A stretch of DNA of 64,000 nucleotides from Pseudogracilibacillus auburnensis (GCF_003201975.1 NZ_QJJQ01000003.1:186001-250000), one strand, 5' to 3'; positions 28,481-37,963 are shown, numbered from the stretch's first letter. The notes: generated by a model from the sequence alone, not told the origin. Numbers and translations are program-made.

Positions 28481-28510
28481 GCAGGAATAAACAGGTTGGA
28501 ACACGAAACA
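28481..28510 (+). promoter_or_regulatory. Candidate sigma-H promoter for the spoIIA operon
   Basis: GCAGGAATA (28481-28489) and CACGAAACA (28502-28510) are 12 bases apart and resemble sigma-H elements (AGGAWW and GAAT) with one mismatch in the -10. The spoIIA operon is sigma-H dependent in B. subtilis. Confidence 0.4.
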
Positions 28511-28544
28511 TGTAGCTATGAACAGTTAGGAGGCGAAAGTACAA

Positions 28545-28898
28545 GTGGGCTTAACTTCTTACTTTACAGTTAAAGAAAATGTGTTAGTTGTTCGATTAAT
28601 CGGGGAATTAGATCATCATGAAGCATCCATTTTGAGAGATGCCTGGCAGAAAAAATTAAAAGAAGAGGACGTGCAACATGTCATTTTGAATTTAGAGCAA
28701 GTCACTTTTATGGATAGTTCTGGTATTGGAGTAATACTTGGACGTTATAAAGAAATTATCCATTCAGGCGGTGAGCTAATTGTCTGTTCCATAAATCCTG
28801 CAATAAAAAGATTGCTTGAAATGTCTGGTTTGTTTAAAATTATTCGTTTAGTTGAAAATGAACAATTTGCCTTACATTCTTTGGGGGTGGCATCGTGA
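28545..28898 (+). CDS. spoIIAA: Anti-sigma F factor antagonist SpoIIAA
   Basis: A 117-residue STAS-domain protein. Unphosphorylated SpoIIAA binds SpoIIAB and frees sigma-F in the forespore. The phosphorylated serine lies in [15 protein letters not shown] at residue 58. The GTG start is eleven bases after AGGAGG and gives exactly the usual family length. The end overlaps spoIIAB by four bases (GTGA). Confidence 0.96.
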   Translation: MGLTSYFTVKENVLVVRLIGELDHHEASILRDAWQKKLKEEDVQHVILNLEQVTFMDSSGIGVILGRYKEIIHSGGELIVCSINPAIKRLLEMSGLFKIIRLVENEQFALHSLGVAS

Positions 28899-29338
28899 AA
28901 AATGAAATGGAATTAACTTTTTTAAGTGTAAGTAAGAATGAAGCATTTGCAAGGGCCACTGTTGGTGCATTTGTATCCCAACTCGATCCAACAATGGATG
29001 AATTAACAGAAATCAAAACAGTCGTTTCTGAGGCAGTTACAAATGCTATTATTCACGGGTATAACAATAAAACAGATTGTTATATTACGATTCAATGTAA
29101 AACATTTGAAGAACAGGAACTGGAACTAACGATCATTGATCATGGAGTTGGAATTCGTAATATCGAAGAAGCAAAAGAGCCTTTATATACATCCAAACCA
29201 CATTTGGAACGATCAGGGATGGGTTTTACGATTATGGAAAGTTTTATGGACTCACTACAAATAACATCAAATCTAAACGAAGGTACAACTATAGTGATGA
29301 AAAAGCAACTAACTAAGACTAAATCAGTTTGTCATTAG
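28895..29338 (+). CDS. spoIIAB: Anti-sigma F factor / serine kinase SpoIIAB
   Basis: A 147-residue GHKL-fold kinase that binds sigma-F and phosphorylates SpoIIAA. The N box ([13 protein letters not shown]), the G1 box (IIDHGVGI) and the later [12 protein letters not shown] are present. The GTG start overlaps the spoIIAA stop, preceded by GGGGGTGG, so the stoichiometry of the two is probably set by coupled translation. Confidence 0.96.
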   Translation: MKNEMELTFLSVSKNEAFARATVGAFVSQLDPTMDELTEIKTVVSEAVTNAIIHGYNNKTDCYITIQCKTFEEQELELTIIDHGVGIRNIEEAKEPLYTSKPHLERSGMGFTIMESFMDSLQITSNLNEGTTIVMKKQLTKTKSVCH

Positions 29339-29350
29339 GTGATTAAAATG

Positions 29351-30106
29351 ATGAACGTAAATGTAAGAAAAAACAATGATAAGAACATGTTAACGAATGA
29401 AGAGGTAAGGGAGTTAATTTTTAAAAGCCAACAGGGCGATAAAAAGGCGAGAGATCTGTTAGTAGAAAAGAATGTTCGTCTCGTTTGGTCTGTCGTCCAA
29501 CGATTTTTAAATCGTGGCTATGACCCTGAAGATCTTTTTCAAATTGGTAGTATTGGATTAATTAAAGCGATTGATAAATTCGATCTCTCTTATGAAGTTC
29601 GTTTTTCAACGTATGCCGTTCCCATGATTATTGGGGAAATTCAACGATTTATTCGGGATGATGGAACGATAAAAGTAAGTAGGACAATTAAAGAGTTGGG
29701 CAATAAAATTCGCATGACAAAAGAAGAATTAACCAAAGTGCTCAATCGATCTCCAACTGTCCAAGAAGTGGCAGAAGCTTTAAGTATTTCACCTGAAGAT
29801 GTTGCTCAAGCACAAGAAGCAATTAAATATCCGCATTCTATTCATGAAACAGTTTATGAAAATGGGGGAGAGCCCATTACATTATTAGATCAAATTGCGG
29901 ATGATGACAAACATTGGTTTGATAAACTAAGCTTGGAAGACGCGATAAGAAGTTTAACAGAAAGAGAAAGACTCATCGTCTACTTAAGATATTATAAAGA
30001 CAAAACACAGTCTGAAGTGGCTAAACGGCTTGGCATTTCTCAAGTACAAGTGTCAAGACTGGAGAAAAAGATTTTAGAAGAAATGAAAGAACTAATGAAT
30101 AAATAA
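29351..30106 (+). CDS. sigF: RNA polymerase sigma factor SigF
   Basis: The first compartment-specific sigma factor of the forespore. Region 2 (RLVWSVVQRFLNRGYDPEDLFQIGSIGLIKAIDKFD, FSTYAVPMIIGEIQRFIRDDG) and region 4 (DKTQSEVAKRLGISQVQVSRLEKKI) are clear. Among three closely spaced starts, ATG 29351 best matches the B. subtilis N-terminus and lies nine bases after AGGTG (251 residues). The GTG at 29339 and ATG at 29348 are alternatives. Confidence 0.96.
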   Translation: MNVNVRKNNDKNMLTNEEVRELIFKSQQGDKKARDLLVEKNVRLVWSVVQRFLNRGYDPEDLFQIGSIGLIKAIDKFDLSYEVRFSTYAVPMIIGEIQRFIRDDGTIKVSRTIKELGNKIRMTKEELTKVLNRSPTVQEVAEALSISPEDVAQAQEAIKYPHSIHETVYENGGEPITLLDQIADDDKHWFDKLSLEDAIRSLTERERLIVYLRYYKDKTQSEVAKRLGISQVQVSRLEKKILEEMKELMNK

Positions 30107-30126
30107 CTCTAATCTGACCTAAAAAT

Positions 30127-30185
30127 AACCTTTATGAAGAAATGGACGTCTCAGTACGTCATGTTTCTACGTAAAGGTTTTTTGT
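30127..30185 (+). terminator. Terminator-like hairpin between sigF and spoVAA
   Basis: AACCTTTA (30127-30134) pairs with TAAAGGTT (30172-30179), followed by T residues; an inner stem GACG/CGTC is also present. It separates the sigma-F cistron from the spoVA genes. Confidence 0.7.
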
Positions 30186-30248
30186 ATACATTTTTCTTTG
30201 CTACACATACTAAACGTACGCGAATTAGATGTAGATAAGGATGATTTG

Positions 30249-30869
30249 ATGGCAACAAATATTGTTTATCTTCGTATGAAAAAGAAAATAACAGTAGTGC
30301 CACTTGCAAAAATAGTTTTAAAAGATGTCGCTTTACTGACAACGAATGTACCAGAAAAAGAAGAAATAGAAAACATTCAATTATATCATTTAAAGAAAGA
30401 GGATAATGAATACGTTGTGATCGACAGCTTTATAATCATTAAATATTTAAATCAATTATTCAAGGATGTAGAATTTCAATTAATTGGCTTAACAGAAACG
30501 ATTATTCAAGTAAAAGAAAAAAATAAAAAGCGGTCGATACTATTCATTTGCCTCGTTTGGCTTATTTTATTTATTGGAACTGCCATGACAATAATGAATT
30601 TTCATTACGATGTTAGCATGCAAGAAGTTCAACAAAAATTACACTATATTCTTACCGGAGAACGTACACATAGTCCATTATGGATCCAAATCCCATACTC
30701 CTTAGGTCTAGGCATTGGAATGATATTATTTTTAAATCATTGGTTTAAAACAAAAATTAATGAAGAACCGAGTCCACTAGAAGTAGAAATTTATAATTAT
30801 CAAAAAAAGATAGATGATTATATTTCCTATTATGAAAATGATTTAAATGATGAACATAAACATATTTAA
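30249..30869 (+). CDS. spoVAA: Stage V sporulation protein AA
   Basis: A 206-residue membrane protein, encoded by the first gene of the spoVA operon, which handles dipicolinic acid transport into and out of the spore. The C-terminal half is well conserved (IMNFHYDVSMQEVQQKLHYILTGER, IPYSLGLGIGMILFLNHWFKTKINEEPSPLEVEIYNYQ). I prefer ATG 30249, after AAGGATG, which gives exactly the B. subtilis length; the TTG at 30198 would add 17 unsupported residues. Its end overlaps spoVAB. Confidence 0.9.
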   Translation: MATNIVYLRMKKKITVVPLAKIVLKDVALLTTNVPEKEEIENIQLYHLKKEDNEYVVIDSFIIIKYLNQLFKDVEFQLIGLTETIIQVKEKNKKRSILFICLVWLILFIGTAMTIMNFHYDVSMQEVQQKLHYILTGERTHSPLWIQIPYSLGLGIGMILFLNHWFKTKINEEPSPLEVEIYNYQKKIDDYISYYENDLNDEHKHI

Positions 30870-31275
30870 CATTATAGAAGGGTTGATTGGCTTTTCTAGT
30901 GGGATCGTTATAGGAGCAGGGTTTGTAGCCATTTTAACTGTATTAGGAGTAATTCCACGTCTTATTCAATTATCCCGTTCTGAGTATTTAGTTAATTTTT
31001 ATAGTGTTCCGATCATACTTGGTGTGTTAGTAGGTACATACTTATCCTTTACTAACATAACGTGGAACTTCAATTGGGTATATTTAGTCATTTGGGGGAC
31101 GATACATGGGATATTTAACGGAATGCTTGCAGCAGCACTCGTAGAAATATTAAATGTGTTTCCACTCCTTTCAAAAAGGGTTGGTCTAGAGAAATATATG
31201 CTATTACTGTTGACGGCACTTGTTTTGGGAAAAATAGTAGGATCACTATTCCAATGGATTTATTTTAGTCAATAG
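30847..31275 (+). CDS. spoVAB: Stage V sporulation protein AB
   Basis: A 142-residue membrane protein with four hydrophobic segments, matching SpoVAB (GIVIGAGFVAILTVLGVIPRLIQLSRS, GTIHGIFNGMLAAALVEILNVFPLL). It starts inside the end of spoVAA, overlapping by 23 bases, without a clear ribosome site, so translation probably depends on spoVAA. A TTG at 30885 is an unlikely shorter alternative. The next gene is spoVAF, not spoVAC. Confidence 0.87.
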   Translation: MMNINIFNIIEGLIGFSSGIVIGAGFVAILTVLGVIPRLIQLSRSEYLVNFYSVPIILGVLVGTYLSFTNITWNFNWVYLVIWGTIHGIFNGMLAAALVEILNVFPLLSKRVGLEKYMLLLLTALVLGKIVGSLFQWIYFSQ

Positions 31276-31309
31276 AAACTTAAATGAATAAAAAGTAAGG
31301 AGAAAATGA

Positions 31310-32788
31310 ATGAGGCAAACACATAAAATGACATACGTTTCGAAACATTTAAAAGAAAATAAAAATTATATGAAAGAGGAAGTTGGGGCAACTGTTTCCT
31401 ACGATGTTGGGTCAAGAGACATTTTGATTTTAGAAAGAGATGTAACAATCTATTATGTAAATGGACTAGTGGATGACTCAACGATTGTTGAAATACTCAA
31501 AATGCTTGTTCGGACAAATGATTTGGAATCGGAAGAAGATAAAATTTATGATATTATTAATAATCGGCTAATGAATCAACAAGTAGAAGCAAAAAATAAA
31601 CTTAATGAAGTCACAGATCAATTATTGGCGGGGCTTATCGTTGTATTCATCGATGGGGAAAGAAATGCTTTTATTGTTGATACTCGCCATTATCCTGGAA
31701 GACAACCAGAGGAGCCTGACACGGAAAGGGTAATAAGAGGTTCTCGAGATGGATTTACGGAAAATGTCGTTGAAAGTACAGCACTTATCCGCCGGAGAAT
31801 TAGAGATAAAGGGCTACGAAATGAGATATTACACGTTGGAAAACGTTCCAAAACAGATGTCTGCGTTAGTTATATTAACGATATTGCAAATGAAGACTAT
31901 GTACAAATGGTGAAAGATAATATTCAAAAAATTGACATTGACAGTTTAGTGATGGCTGATAAAGCGCTAGTTGAATTGTCGGTAGAATTTAGTTGGAATC
32001 CTTTTCCATTAGTTCGTTATACAGAAAGACCAGATGTGGCAGCACACCATATTTTATCAGGTTATATTGTCCTTATTGTTGACACTTCGCCAAGTGTCAT
32101 TATTTTACCAACGACATTTTTTGATCATTTAGAACATGCGGAAGAATATAGACAAGCACCAGCAGTCGGAACATTTACTCGCTGGTTTCGGATTATTGCC
32201 GTTCTAGCCTCGATCTTTTTATTACCATTATGGCTTTTATTTGTATTGGAGCCATCTTTGCTACCTAAGGCATTATCTTTTATTGGTCCAAAAGAAGTCG
32301 GTAATATCCCGATCCCCATTCAAATTATCATGGCTGATATCGGCGTCGAATTTTTACGGATGGCCGCCGTGCATACACCAACCCCTTTAGCTACCGCGTT
32401 AGGTTTAATTGCGGCTGTCTTAATCGGGGATATCGCCATTAACGTTGGAATGTTCAGTCCCGAAGTCATTTTATATGTAGCGATTAGTACGATTGGAACT
32501 TATGTTACACCTAGTTATGAATTAAGTGTAGCAAACAAATTAATGAAATTATTTTTACTTTTAATGACGATCTTTTTTGGAGTAAGTGGGTTTATCATCG
32601 GCTTTACGATTAGTATATTGTTTTTAGTTAATTTAAAAACGTTGCGAACACCGTATTTTTGGCCGTTCATTCCGTTTAATTTACCTGCGCTCTTAAGGTT
32701 TATTTTTAGAATTCCAGAACCTTTTATCCATAAGCGTCCATCTATTGTCTATCCCAAAGATCACATTCGCCAAGCGTCACAGAAATGA
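31310..32788 (+). CDS. spoVAF: Stage V sporulation protein AF (GerA-family)
   Basis: A 492-residue member of the GerA A-subunit family. It has an N-terminal soluble domain (residues about 1-290, with VDTSPSVIILPTTFFDH at its end) and five or so membrane segments in the C-terminal half (FLLPLWLLFVLEPSLLPKALSFIGP and following), then a short tail. In B. subtilis SpoVAF works during germination as an ion-channel-like helper with other membrane proteins. It follows spoVAB directly after 34 bases with an AAGGAG site; the usual spoVAC, AD, AEB and AEA are missing between them. Confidence 0.9.
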   Translation: MRQTHKMTYVSKHLKENKNYMKEEVGATVSYDVGSRDILILERDVTIYYVNGLVDDSTIVEILKMLVRTNDLESEEDKIYDIINNRLMNQQVEAKNKLNEVTDQLLAGLIVVFIDGERNAFIVDTRHYPGRQPEEPDTERVIRGSRDGFTENVVESTALIRRRIRDKGLRNEILHVGKRSKTDVCVSYINDIANEDYVQMVKDNIQKIDIDSLVMADKALVELSVEFSWNPFPLVRYTERPDVAAHHILSGYIVLIVDTSPSVIILPTTFFDHLEHAEEYRQAPAVGTFTRWFRIIAVLASIFLLPLWLLFVLEPSLLPKALSFIGPKEVGNIPIPIQIIMADIGVEFLRMAAVHTPTPLATALGLIAAVLIGDIAINVGMFSPEVILYVAISTIGTYVTPSYELSVANKLMKLFLLLMTIFFGVSGFIIGFTISILFLVNLKTLRTPYFWPFIPFNLPALLRFIFRIPEPFIHKRPSIVYPKDHIRQASQK

Positions 32789-32864
32789 ATAATTCTTTCG
32801 TTTTCATCATTAATATGTTACATTATTTTTATCTTATAAATAGACATTGGTGTGGAGGATTTGA

Positions 32865-34196
32865 ATGATTATAGACAATCATCCTTTTTCAGTGAATGAA
32901 AAAGGCCATTTAGAAATAGGCAATGTAGATACAGTTGAACTAGCAAATGAATATGGAACACCTTTATATGTGTATGATGTAGCAAAAGTGAGAAAGAACT
33001 GCCGTGCATTTATCAATACGTTTACAAAATTAGGAGTTAAAGCACAAGTAACTTATGCAAGTAAGGCATTTTCAACCATCGCTATTCTAGAAGTGATTAA
33101 TCAAGAAGGTTTAAGCTTAGATGTCGTATCGGAAGGCGAGCTTTATACAGCATTAAAGGCAGACTTTCCTACTGAAAAAATTCACCTTCATGGAAATAAT
33201 AAAAGCGAAGCCGAATTAATCATGGCGATCGATAATAATATCGGTTGTATTATTATCGATAATTTTTATGAGATTGAATTATTGGATCGTTTATTAAAGG
33301 AAAAAAACAAGCAAATGGATGTATTGTTTCGCGTGACACCCGGTGTGGAGTCAGAAACTCATCAATATATTATGACAGGTAACGAAGATTCAAAGTTTGG
33401 ATTTAATTTACAAAACGGTCAAATTGAACATGCGTATCATATGGTACAAGGTCATCCAAATATTAAATTAAAAGGATTACATTGTCATATTGGTTCACAA
33501 ATTTTTACGACGAAAAGTTTTACATTAGCAATTGAAATGTTGTTTACATTGATTGCGAAATGGAATCAAACAGACAATTTTATTCCTGAAGTGATGAACT
33601 TTGGTGGAGGCTTTGGTATCCGTTATACGAAAGACGATAGACCTTTACCGCAAGCCGAACATGTAGAAAAAATAGTGGAAACAGTTGAAAGTGAAATTAC
33701 AAAACTATCTATACCGATGCCAGAGATTTGGATAGAACCAGGTCGTTCGATCGTTGGGGATGCAGGTATCACATTATATACAGTTGGTTCTATGAAAAGC
33801 ATACCGAATGTTCGTGAGTATGTTGCCATTGACGGGGGGATGGCTGATAATATAAGACCAGCATTATACCAAGCAAAATATGAAGGTATCATTGCGAATA
33901 AAGCGGACAAGGCTCCAACCAAGACAGTATCTATTGCCGGAAAATGTTGTGAATCTGGTGATATGCTTATTTGGGATCTCCCTGTTGCGAGTATTGAACA
34001 TAACGATATTCTTGCAGTATTTTCAACAGGTGCTTATGGATATGCAATGGCGAGTAATTATAATCGTTTTCAAAAGCCAGCCGTCGTATTTGTGGAAGAT
34101 GGTACCGCACAGTTGGTTGTAAAACGAGAAACATTAGATGATATCATAAAAAATGATCTATCTTATACGAAAAATTCGAATCTTACTGGAAGATAA
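32865..34196 (+). CDS. lysA: Diaminopimelate decarboxylase
   Basis: A 443-residue PLP enzyme converting meso-diaminopimelate to lysine, the last step of lysine synthesis. The PLP lysine lies in YASKAFSTIA; HCHIGSQI, FGGGFGI, EPGRSIVG and CCESGD build the active site. GTGGAGG precedes the ATG. It follows spoVAF as in B. subtilis. No lysine riboswitch is visible in the short upstream gap. Confidence 0.96.
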   Translation: MIIDNHPFSVNEKGHLEIGNVDTVELANEYGTPLYVYDVAKVRKNCRAFINTFTKLGVKAQVTYASKAFSTIAILEVINQEGLSLDVVSEGELYTALKADFPTEKIHLHGNNKSEAELIMAIDNNIGCIIIDNFYEIELLDRLLKEKNKQMDVLFRVTPGVESETHQYIMTGNEDSKFGFNLQNGQIEHAYHMVQGHPNIKLKGLHCHIGSQIFTTKSFTLAIEMLFTLIAKWNQTDNFIPEVMNFGGGFGIRYTKDDRPLPQAEHVEKIVETVESEITKLSIPMPEIWIEPGRSIVGDAGITLYTVGSMKSIPNVREYVAIDGGMADNIRPALYQAKYEGIIANKADKAPTKTVSIAGKCCESGDMLIWDLPVASIEHNDILAVFSTGAYGYAMASNYNRFQKPAVVFVEDGTAQLVVKRETLDDIIKNDLSYTKNSNLTGR

Positions 34197-34230
34197 ACCC
34201 TTTCTAGTGTAAAATGAAAACTTAGTCACA

Positions 34231-34456
34231 TGAGTCAATTTCATACATGCTAATTCCATGGATAAATACGAACATTACACATGGAAGAAGCATTGTGCGT
34301 CGCGGGAGGAAAGGCACAAGTAAGACAAGGAGGGCTTTAGCTCAGACGTTGGCTTAACGGCTGCCAGCTAAAAAGCGACCACTTAGGGTGGAAACAAATA
34401 ATTAGTCTTCCCTTGTTCGGATTTAAACTGAAAGATTAAATGATGAAATTATTCAC
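34231..34456 (+). repeat. Family C intergenic element, copy 1
   Basis: Lies 35 bases after lysA. The left end TGAGTCAATTTCAT (34231-34244) is inverted at the right end (AATGATGAAATTATTCAC, 34439-34456). The middle contains GCATTGTGCGTCGCGGGAGG, a copy of the shared module. The same ends occur at 54463-54833 and 63064-63392. No gene is visible. Confidence 0.72.
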
Positions 34457-34479
34457 ATTAAAAAAGGAGATTTATGCAA

Positions 34480-34911
34480 ATGAAAAAAGGTTATATTTTA
34501 CTTGAGAATGGAAATAAAATTGAATTTAATTTATTTGATGAAGAGGCACCTGGAACAGTTGAAAATTTTGAAAAGCTAGCTAATGACCATTTTTATGATG
34601 ATTTAACTTTTCACCGTGTTATTCCGGGATTTGTAAGTCAAGGTGGGTGTCCTAATGGTAATGGTACAGGTGGTCCTGGCTACACCATTAAATGTGAAAC
34701 AGAAGGAAATCCTCATAAACATGTAGAAGGTTCATTGTCGATGGCTCATGCTGGAAAAGATACAGGTGGTTCGCAGTTTTTTATCGTTCATGAGCCCCAA
34801 CCACATCTTAATGGTGTACACACTGTTTTTGGTCAAGTAACCTCAGGTATTGAGTTTGTTAAGAGTATGCAAAACGGAGATATTATTGAGAAAATAGTTG
34901 TTCAAGATTAA
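34480..34911 (+). CDS. ppiB: Peptidyl-prolyl cis-trans isomerase PpiB (cyclophilin)
   Basis: A 143-residue cytoplasmic cyclophilin that speeds proline isomerisation. The active-site segments [41 protein letters not shown] and [12 protein letters not shown] are intact. Start ATG 34480 gives the B. subtilis-like N-terminus [11 protein letters not shown], ten bases after AAAGGAG; ATG 34474, two codons earlier, is also possible. The next gene begins nine bases later. Confidence 0.95.
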   Translation: MKKGYILLENGNKIEFNLFDEEAPGTVENFEKLANDHFYDDLTFHRVIPGFVSQGGCPNGNGTGGPGYTIKCETEGNPHKHVEGSLSMAHAGKDTGGSQFFIVHEPQPHLNGVHTVFGQVTSGIEFVKSMQNGDIIEKIVVQD

Positions 34912-34920
34912 ATGGTATAA

Positions 34921-35379
34921 ATGATTGATATAATTTATTTACTCATATTCATATGTTTCATTGCGCCAATAAGTTTACTTTTCCATGAGCTGGGTCACGT
35001 AGTTGGCGCAATCTTAATGAAAGCTTCGTTCATTCGGTTAACGATCGGAATTGGAAACGAACTATGGCAAGGTACATTTCAACATGTACAGATTATTATT
35101 CGAAGGTTCTTTCTCATTAATAGTTTGACATCGACCATTCGTGAAGAACCTTTCGAACGTAGTGAAAAGATAATGATTACACTCATGGGTCCTGTTTTTA
35201 GTGGCTTATTAGCTGCGATATTTTATGTTATGTATCATCTGTTCTTTTCTACCTATATTTTATATATCGTTTTTCTTTTTAATATTTGGTTAATGATCAT
35301 TAATTTATTACCTTTTAAAATTGGACAAAAGCAATCAGATGGGTATACTATATATAAACTAATCGTTAAGCATAAATAA
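34921..35379 (+). CDS. Putative membrane zinc metalloprotease (M50-like)
   Basis: A 152-residue protein with three or four hydrophobic segments. The zinc motif HELGH (in LLFHELGHVVGAI, residues 22-26) lies in the first membrane segment, and a C-terminal NLLPFKIGQKQSDG resembles the N-P-DG metal site of intramembrane M50 proteases. Both features suggest a small site-2-protease-type enzyme or pseudo-enzyme. It follows ppiB with almost no ribosome site. I do not know a named homologue at this position in B. subtilis. Substrate unknown. Confidence 0.65.
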   Translation: MIDIIYLLIFICFIAPISLLFHELGHVVGAILMKASFIRLTIGIGNELWQGTFQHVQIIIRRFFLINSLTSTIREEPFERSEKIMITLMGPVFSGLLAAIFYVMYHLFFSTYILYIVFLFNIWLMIINLLPFKIGQKQSDGYTIYKLIVKHK

Positions 35380-35481
35380 TGATGATGTCACTATTTTCAG
35401 CTAATAAATTCACAATATCAAAATAGAAATATATAATGAATAAGAAGTATTGTATTACAAACATTTTAGTAATTTTAATGA

Positions 35482-35867
<386 letters not shown>

Positions 35868-35887
35868 CAAGGGGAGCCTGAAATAAT

Positions 35888-35916
35888 AAAACCAGCCAAT
35901 GGATGGCTGGTTTTTT
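35888..35916 (+). terminator. Rho-independent terminator after ribT
   Basis: CCAGCCA (35892-35898) and TGGCTGG (35904-35910) pair around a five-base loop, flanked by AAAA and TTTTTT, so it may serve both strands, including the minus-strand yjcZ-like gene. Confidence 0.9.
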
Positions 35917-36026
35917 GCTGTATCCTATACCATTTCTTGTCGTTGATATACAAAATTGTTATTTACATTTTCTCCAGTGAGGGAGGTTATTCCCCACTGA
36001 AGAAAGTTTTTAGTAAGTGCCATACG

Positions 36027-36137
36027 CTAGAATAGCCAAGCTGCACCAATGATAATGAGAAGGATAAACAACACAATTATTAGCGCGAAGCCACCGCCAT
36101 AGCCTCGGCCGTAGCCGCCGTCTACACAACCACCCAT
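36027..36137 (-). CDS. YjcZ-family sporulation peptide
   Basis: A 36-residue peptide on the minus strand: MGGCVDGGYGRGYGGGF followed by one membrane helix (ALIIVLFILLIIIGAAWLF). A Gly/Tyr-rich head and this hydrophobic tail are the signature of the small YjcZ family found in many copies in spore formers. AAAAGGAGGA stands six bases before the ATG, stronger than most sites in the window. The gene is antisense to the direction of its neighbours and was too short for routine gene finding. Function is unknown; expression in sporulation is inferred from the family. Confidence 0.88.
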   Translation of the reverse strand: MGGCVDGGYGRGYGGGFALIIVLFILLIIIGAAWLF

Positions 36138-36276
36138 AAATATTCCTCCTTTTAAAATTAGGGGTATTTATCTTACAGTAATAACCTATGAGGAGAAGAG
36201 ACACGATGTATAGGCAAATACGCTAATAATCATTATAATTGTTGTAAGAGATCATTTAGGGAATGAGGAGTACAAA

Positions 36277-37008
36277 ATGAGTGGAACGTATAAAGTAAAA
36301 ATCGATACATTTGAAGGACCGCTTGATTTATTATTGCATTTAGTGAATGAACTTGAAATTGATATTTATGATATTCCGGTTGCAGAAATTACGGAACAGT
36401 ATATGAATTATATCCATGCGATGCAACGAATCGAACTAAATATTGCTAGTGAATATTTAGTCATGGCGGCAACATTACTTGCGATAAAAAGTGCTATGTT
36501 ATTACCGAAAAAGGAAATCGTTAGTGAAGATGAATATGAAGAGGATCCACGCGAAGAATTAATTAATCGATTAATTGAATATCGCAAATATAAAGAGGCT
36601 GCTGAACAATTAAAGGAAAAAGAATTAGAAGAAAATCAAATTTTCACAAGAACCCCTGTACAATTTGATGATCTTTTTACTAACACCCCAGTTGTTAGAG
36701 GAGATATTTCGATTTATGATATGTTACATGCATTAGAAAAAGTATTTAAAAGAAAAACATGGAATGCACCGCTTGAGACGACGGTCAATCGGGTCGAAAT
36801 CTCCATCGAGCAAAGAATGAATGAAATTTTAGAGTTGGTTCAGAAGCAAAAAGCACCAATTCTTTTTGAAGACCTTTTCCCGTTTCCAAGTAGGAATCAT
36901 ATTGTCACGACGTTTTTAGCGATTTTACAGTTACTAAAAAATAATGAGATCAATTGTTTACAAGAAACACATTTTCACCCGATATACATTAGTAGAATGG
37001 GAGGTTAA
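36277..37008 (+). CDS. scpA: Segregation and condensation protein A
   Basis: A 243-residue kleisin that bridges the heads of the Smc dimer in the condensin complex. The N-terminal FEGPLDLLLHLVNELEIDIYDIPVAEITEQY and the middle SEYLVMAATLLAIKSAMLLP are diagnostic; the C-terminal winged helix follows. A GAGGAG site precedes the ATG. scpB starts five bases after its stop. Confidence 0.96.
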   Translation: MSGTYKVKIDTFEGPLDLLLHLVNELEIDIYDIPVAEITEQYMNYIHAMQRIELNIASEYLVMAATLLAIKSAMLLPKKEIVSEDEYEEDPREELINRLIEYRKYKEAAEQLKEKELEENQIFTRTPVQFDDLFTNTPVVRGDISIYDMLHALEKVFKRKTWNAPLETTVNRVEISIEQRMNEILELVQKQKAPILFEDLFPFPSRNHIVTTFLAILQLLKNNEINCLQETHFHPIYISRMGG

Positions 37009-37013
37009 ATAGA

Positions 37014-37598
37014 TTGACGATTAAATATAAAGGGATCGTAGAAGGTTTGTTATTCGCTAGTGGAGATGAAGGAATAACCATGAATCAAATAGCAAAAGTA
37101 ATCGATGTTTCCCCAGAAACTGTGAAACATTTGATCGAAGAATTAACATTCGATTATGAACATATTAACCGGGGAATGACGATCATTCAGTCAAATGAAA
37201 TCTATCATTTAACAACGAAACCAGAACATAATGAATATTATAAAAAACTATTGCAACACCCGCGTACAACGAGAATGTCGCAAGCAACGTTAGAAACCCT
37301 TGCAATCATTGCTTATGAACAACCGATTACACGGGTTGAAATCGAAGAAATTCGTGGGGTAAACAGTGATTATGCTGTTCAAACTTTACTAGCAAGATCA
37401 TTAATTGAAAACGTCGGAAGAAAAGAAAGCATTGGGCGTCCGATTTTGTTTGGAACGAGTAAAGAGTTTTTAACTTATTTTGGCTTATCAAGTATCGACG
37501 AATTACCCCCTTTACCGAATGAAATTGATAAGGAAAGTGTGGAAAAAGAAGCAGATTTATTTTTCCGTCAATTAACCGATGAAACTGATGAAGCGTAA
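37014..37598 (+). CDS. scpB: Segregation and condensation protein B
   Basis: A 194-residue protein with two winged-helix domains (VEGLLFASGDEGITMNQIAKVI; ATLETLAIIAYEQPITRVEIEEIRGVNSDYAVQTLLARSLIE) that dimerises and binds ScpA. It starts with TTG at 37014, eight bases after GGGAGG. Co-transcribed with scpA. Confidence 0.95.
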   Translation: MTIKYKGIVEGLLFASGDEGITMNQIAKVIDVSPETVKHLIEELTFDYEHINRGMTIIQSNEIYHLTTKPEHNEYYKKLLQHPRTTRMSQATLETLAIIAYEQPITRVEIEEIRGVNSDYAVQTLLARSLIENVGRKESIGRPILFGTSKEFLTYFGLSSIDELPPLPNEIDKESVEKEADLFFRQLTDETDEA

Positions 37599-37900
37599 TG
37601 TAATTCTTCTTATAAAACACTTTTTATGAACTAGCCGAGAACACTCACGCCTTCAATCGTACAGATGGATCGGCTTCGGTAGAGTCATAGCTTTAGTTAT
37701 CTTAATTAACCAACATATGTTAAACCAATATGTCGGTTTAACACCTACAGCAATAGGGTTAGTACTAATCACTTGGTAATATCGTTAAAAGATTCTATGT
37801 CTGAATATGGACGTGGTTACGTCTACTCAATCCACTATCATCTATCCTGGTGCTGGTGCGTCAAGAATCTCGTGACTAAGTCATGAGAGGTTCAAAATCT
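37599..37900 (+). other. Gene-free spacer between scpB and dacB
   Basis: No coding sequence or clear terminator is visible in about 300 bases. It contains a short palindrome (CTCGTGAC ... GTCATGAG, 37869-37887) just before the predicted sigma-E promoter of dacB. I see no firm match to the repeat families elsewhere in the window. Confidence 0.4.
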
Positions 37901-37902
37901 AA

Positions 37903-37930
37903 TCATATGTCTTACTTTGGTGCATAAGAT
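37903..37930 (+). promoter_or_regulatory. Candidate sigma-E promoter for dacB-spmA-spmB
   Basis: TCATATG (37903-37909) and CATAAGAT (37923-37930) are 13 bases apart, fitting the sigma-E pattern (ATATT-like -35 and CATACAnT -10). The dacB operon is sigma-E dependent in B. subtilis. Confidence 0.55.
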
Positions 37931-37963
37931 AAACTATACGAGTACGTAGGAGGAAAGTTTACG

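Noticed and set aside
32789-32864. Lysine riboswitch upstream of lysA
   Set aside because: The gap is only 76 bases and shows none of the conserved L-box elements.
36010-36204. 64-codon minus-strand frame overlapping the YjcZ-type gene
   Set aside because: It is an out-of-frame shadow; the adjacent frame encodes the recognised 36-residue peptide with a strong ribosome site.
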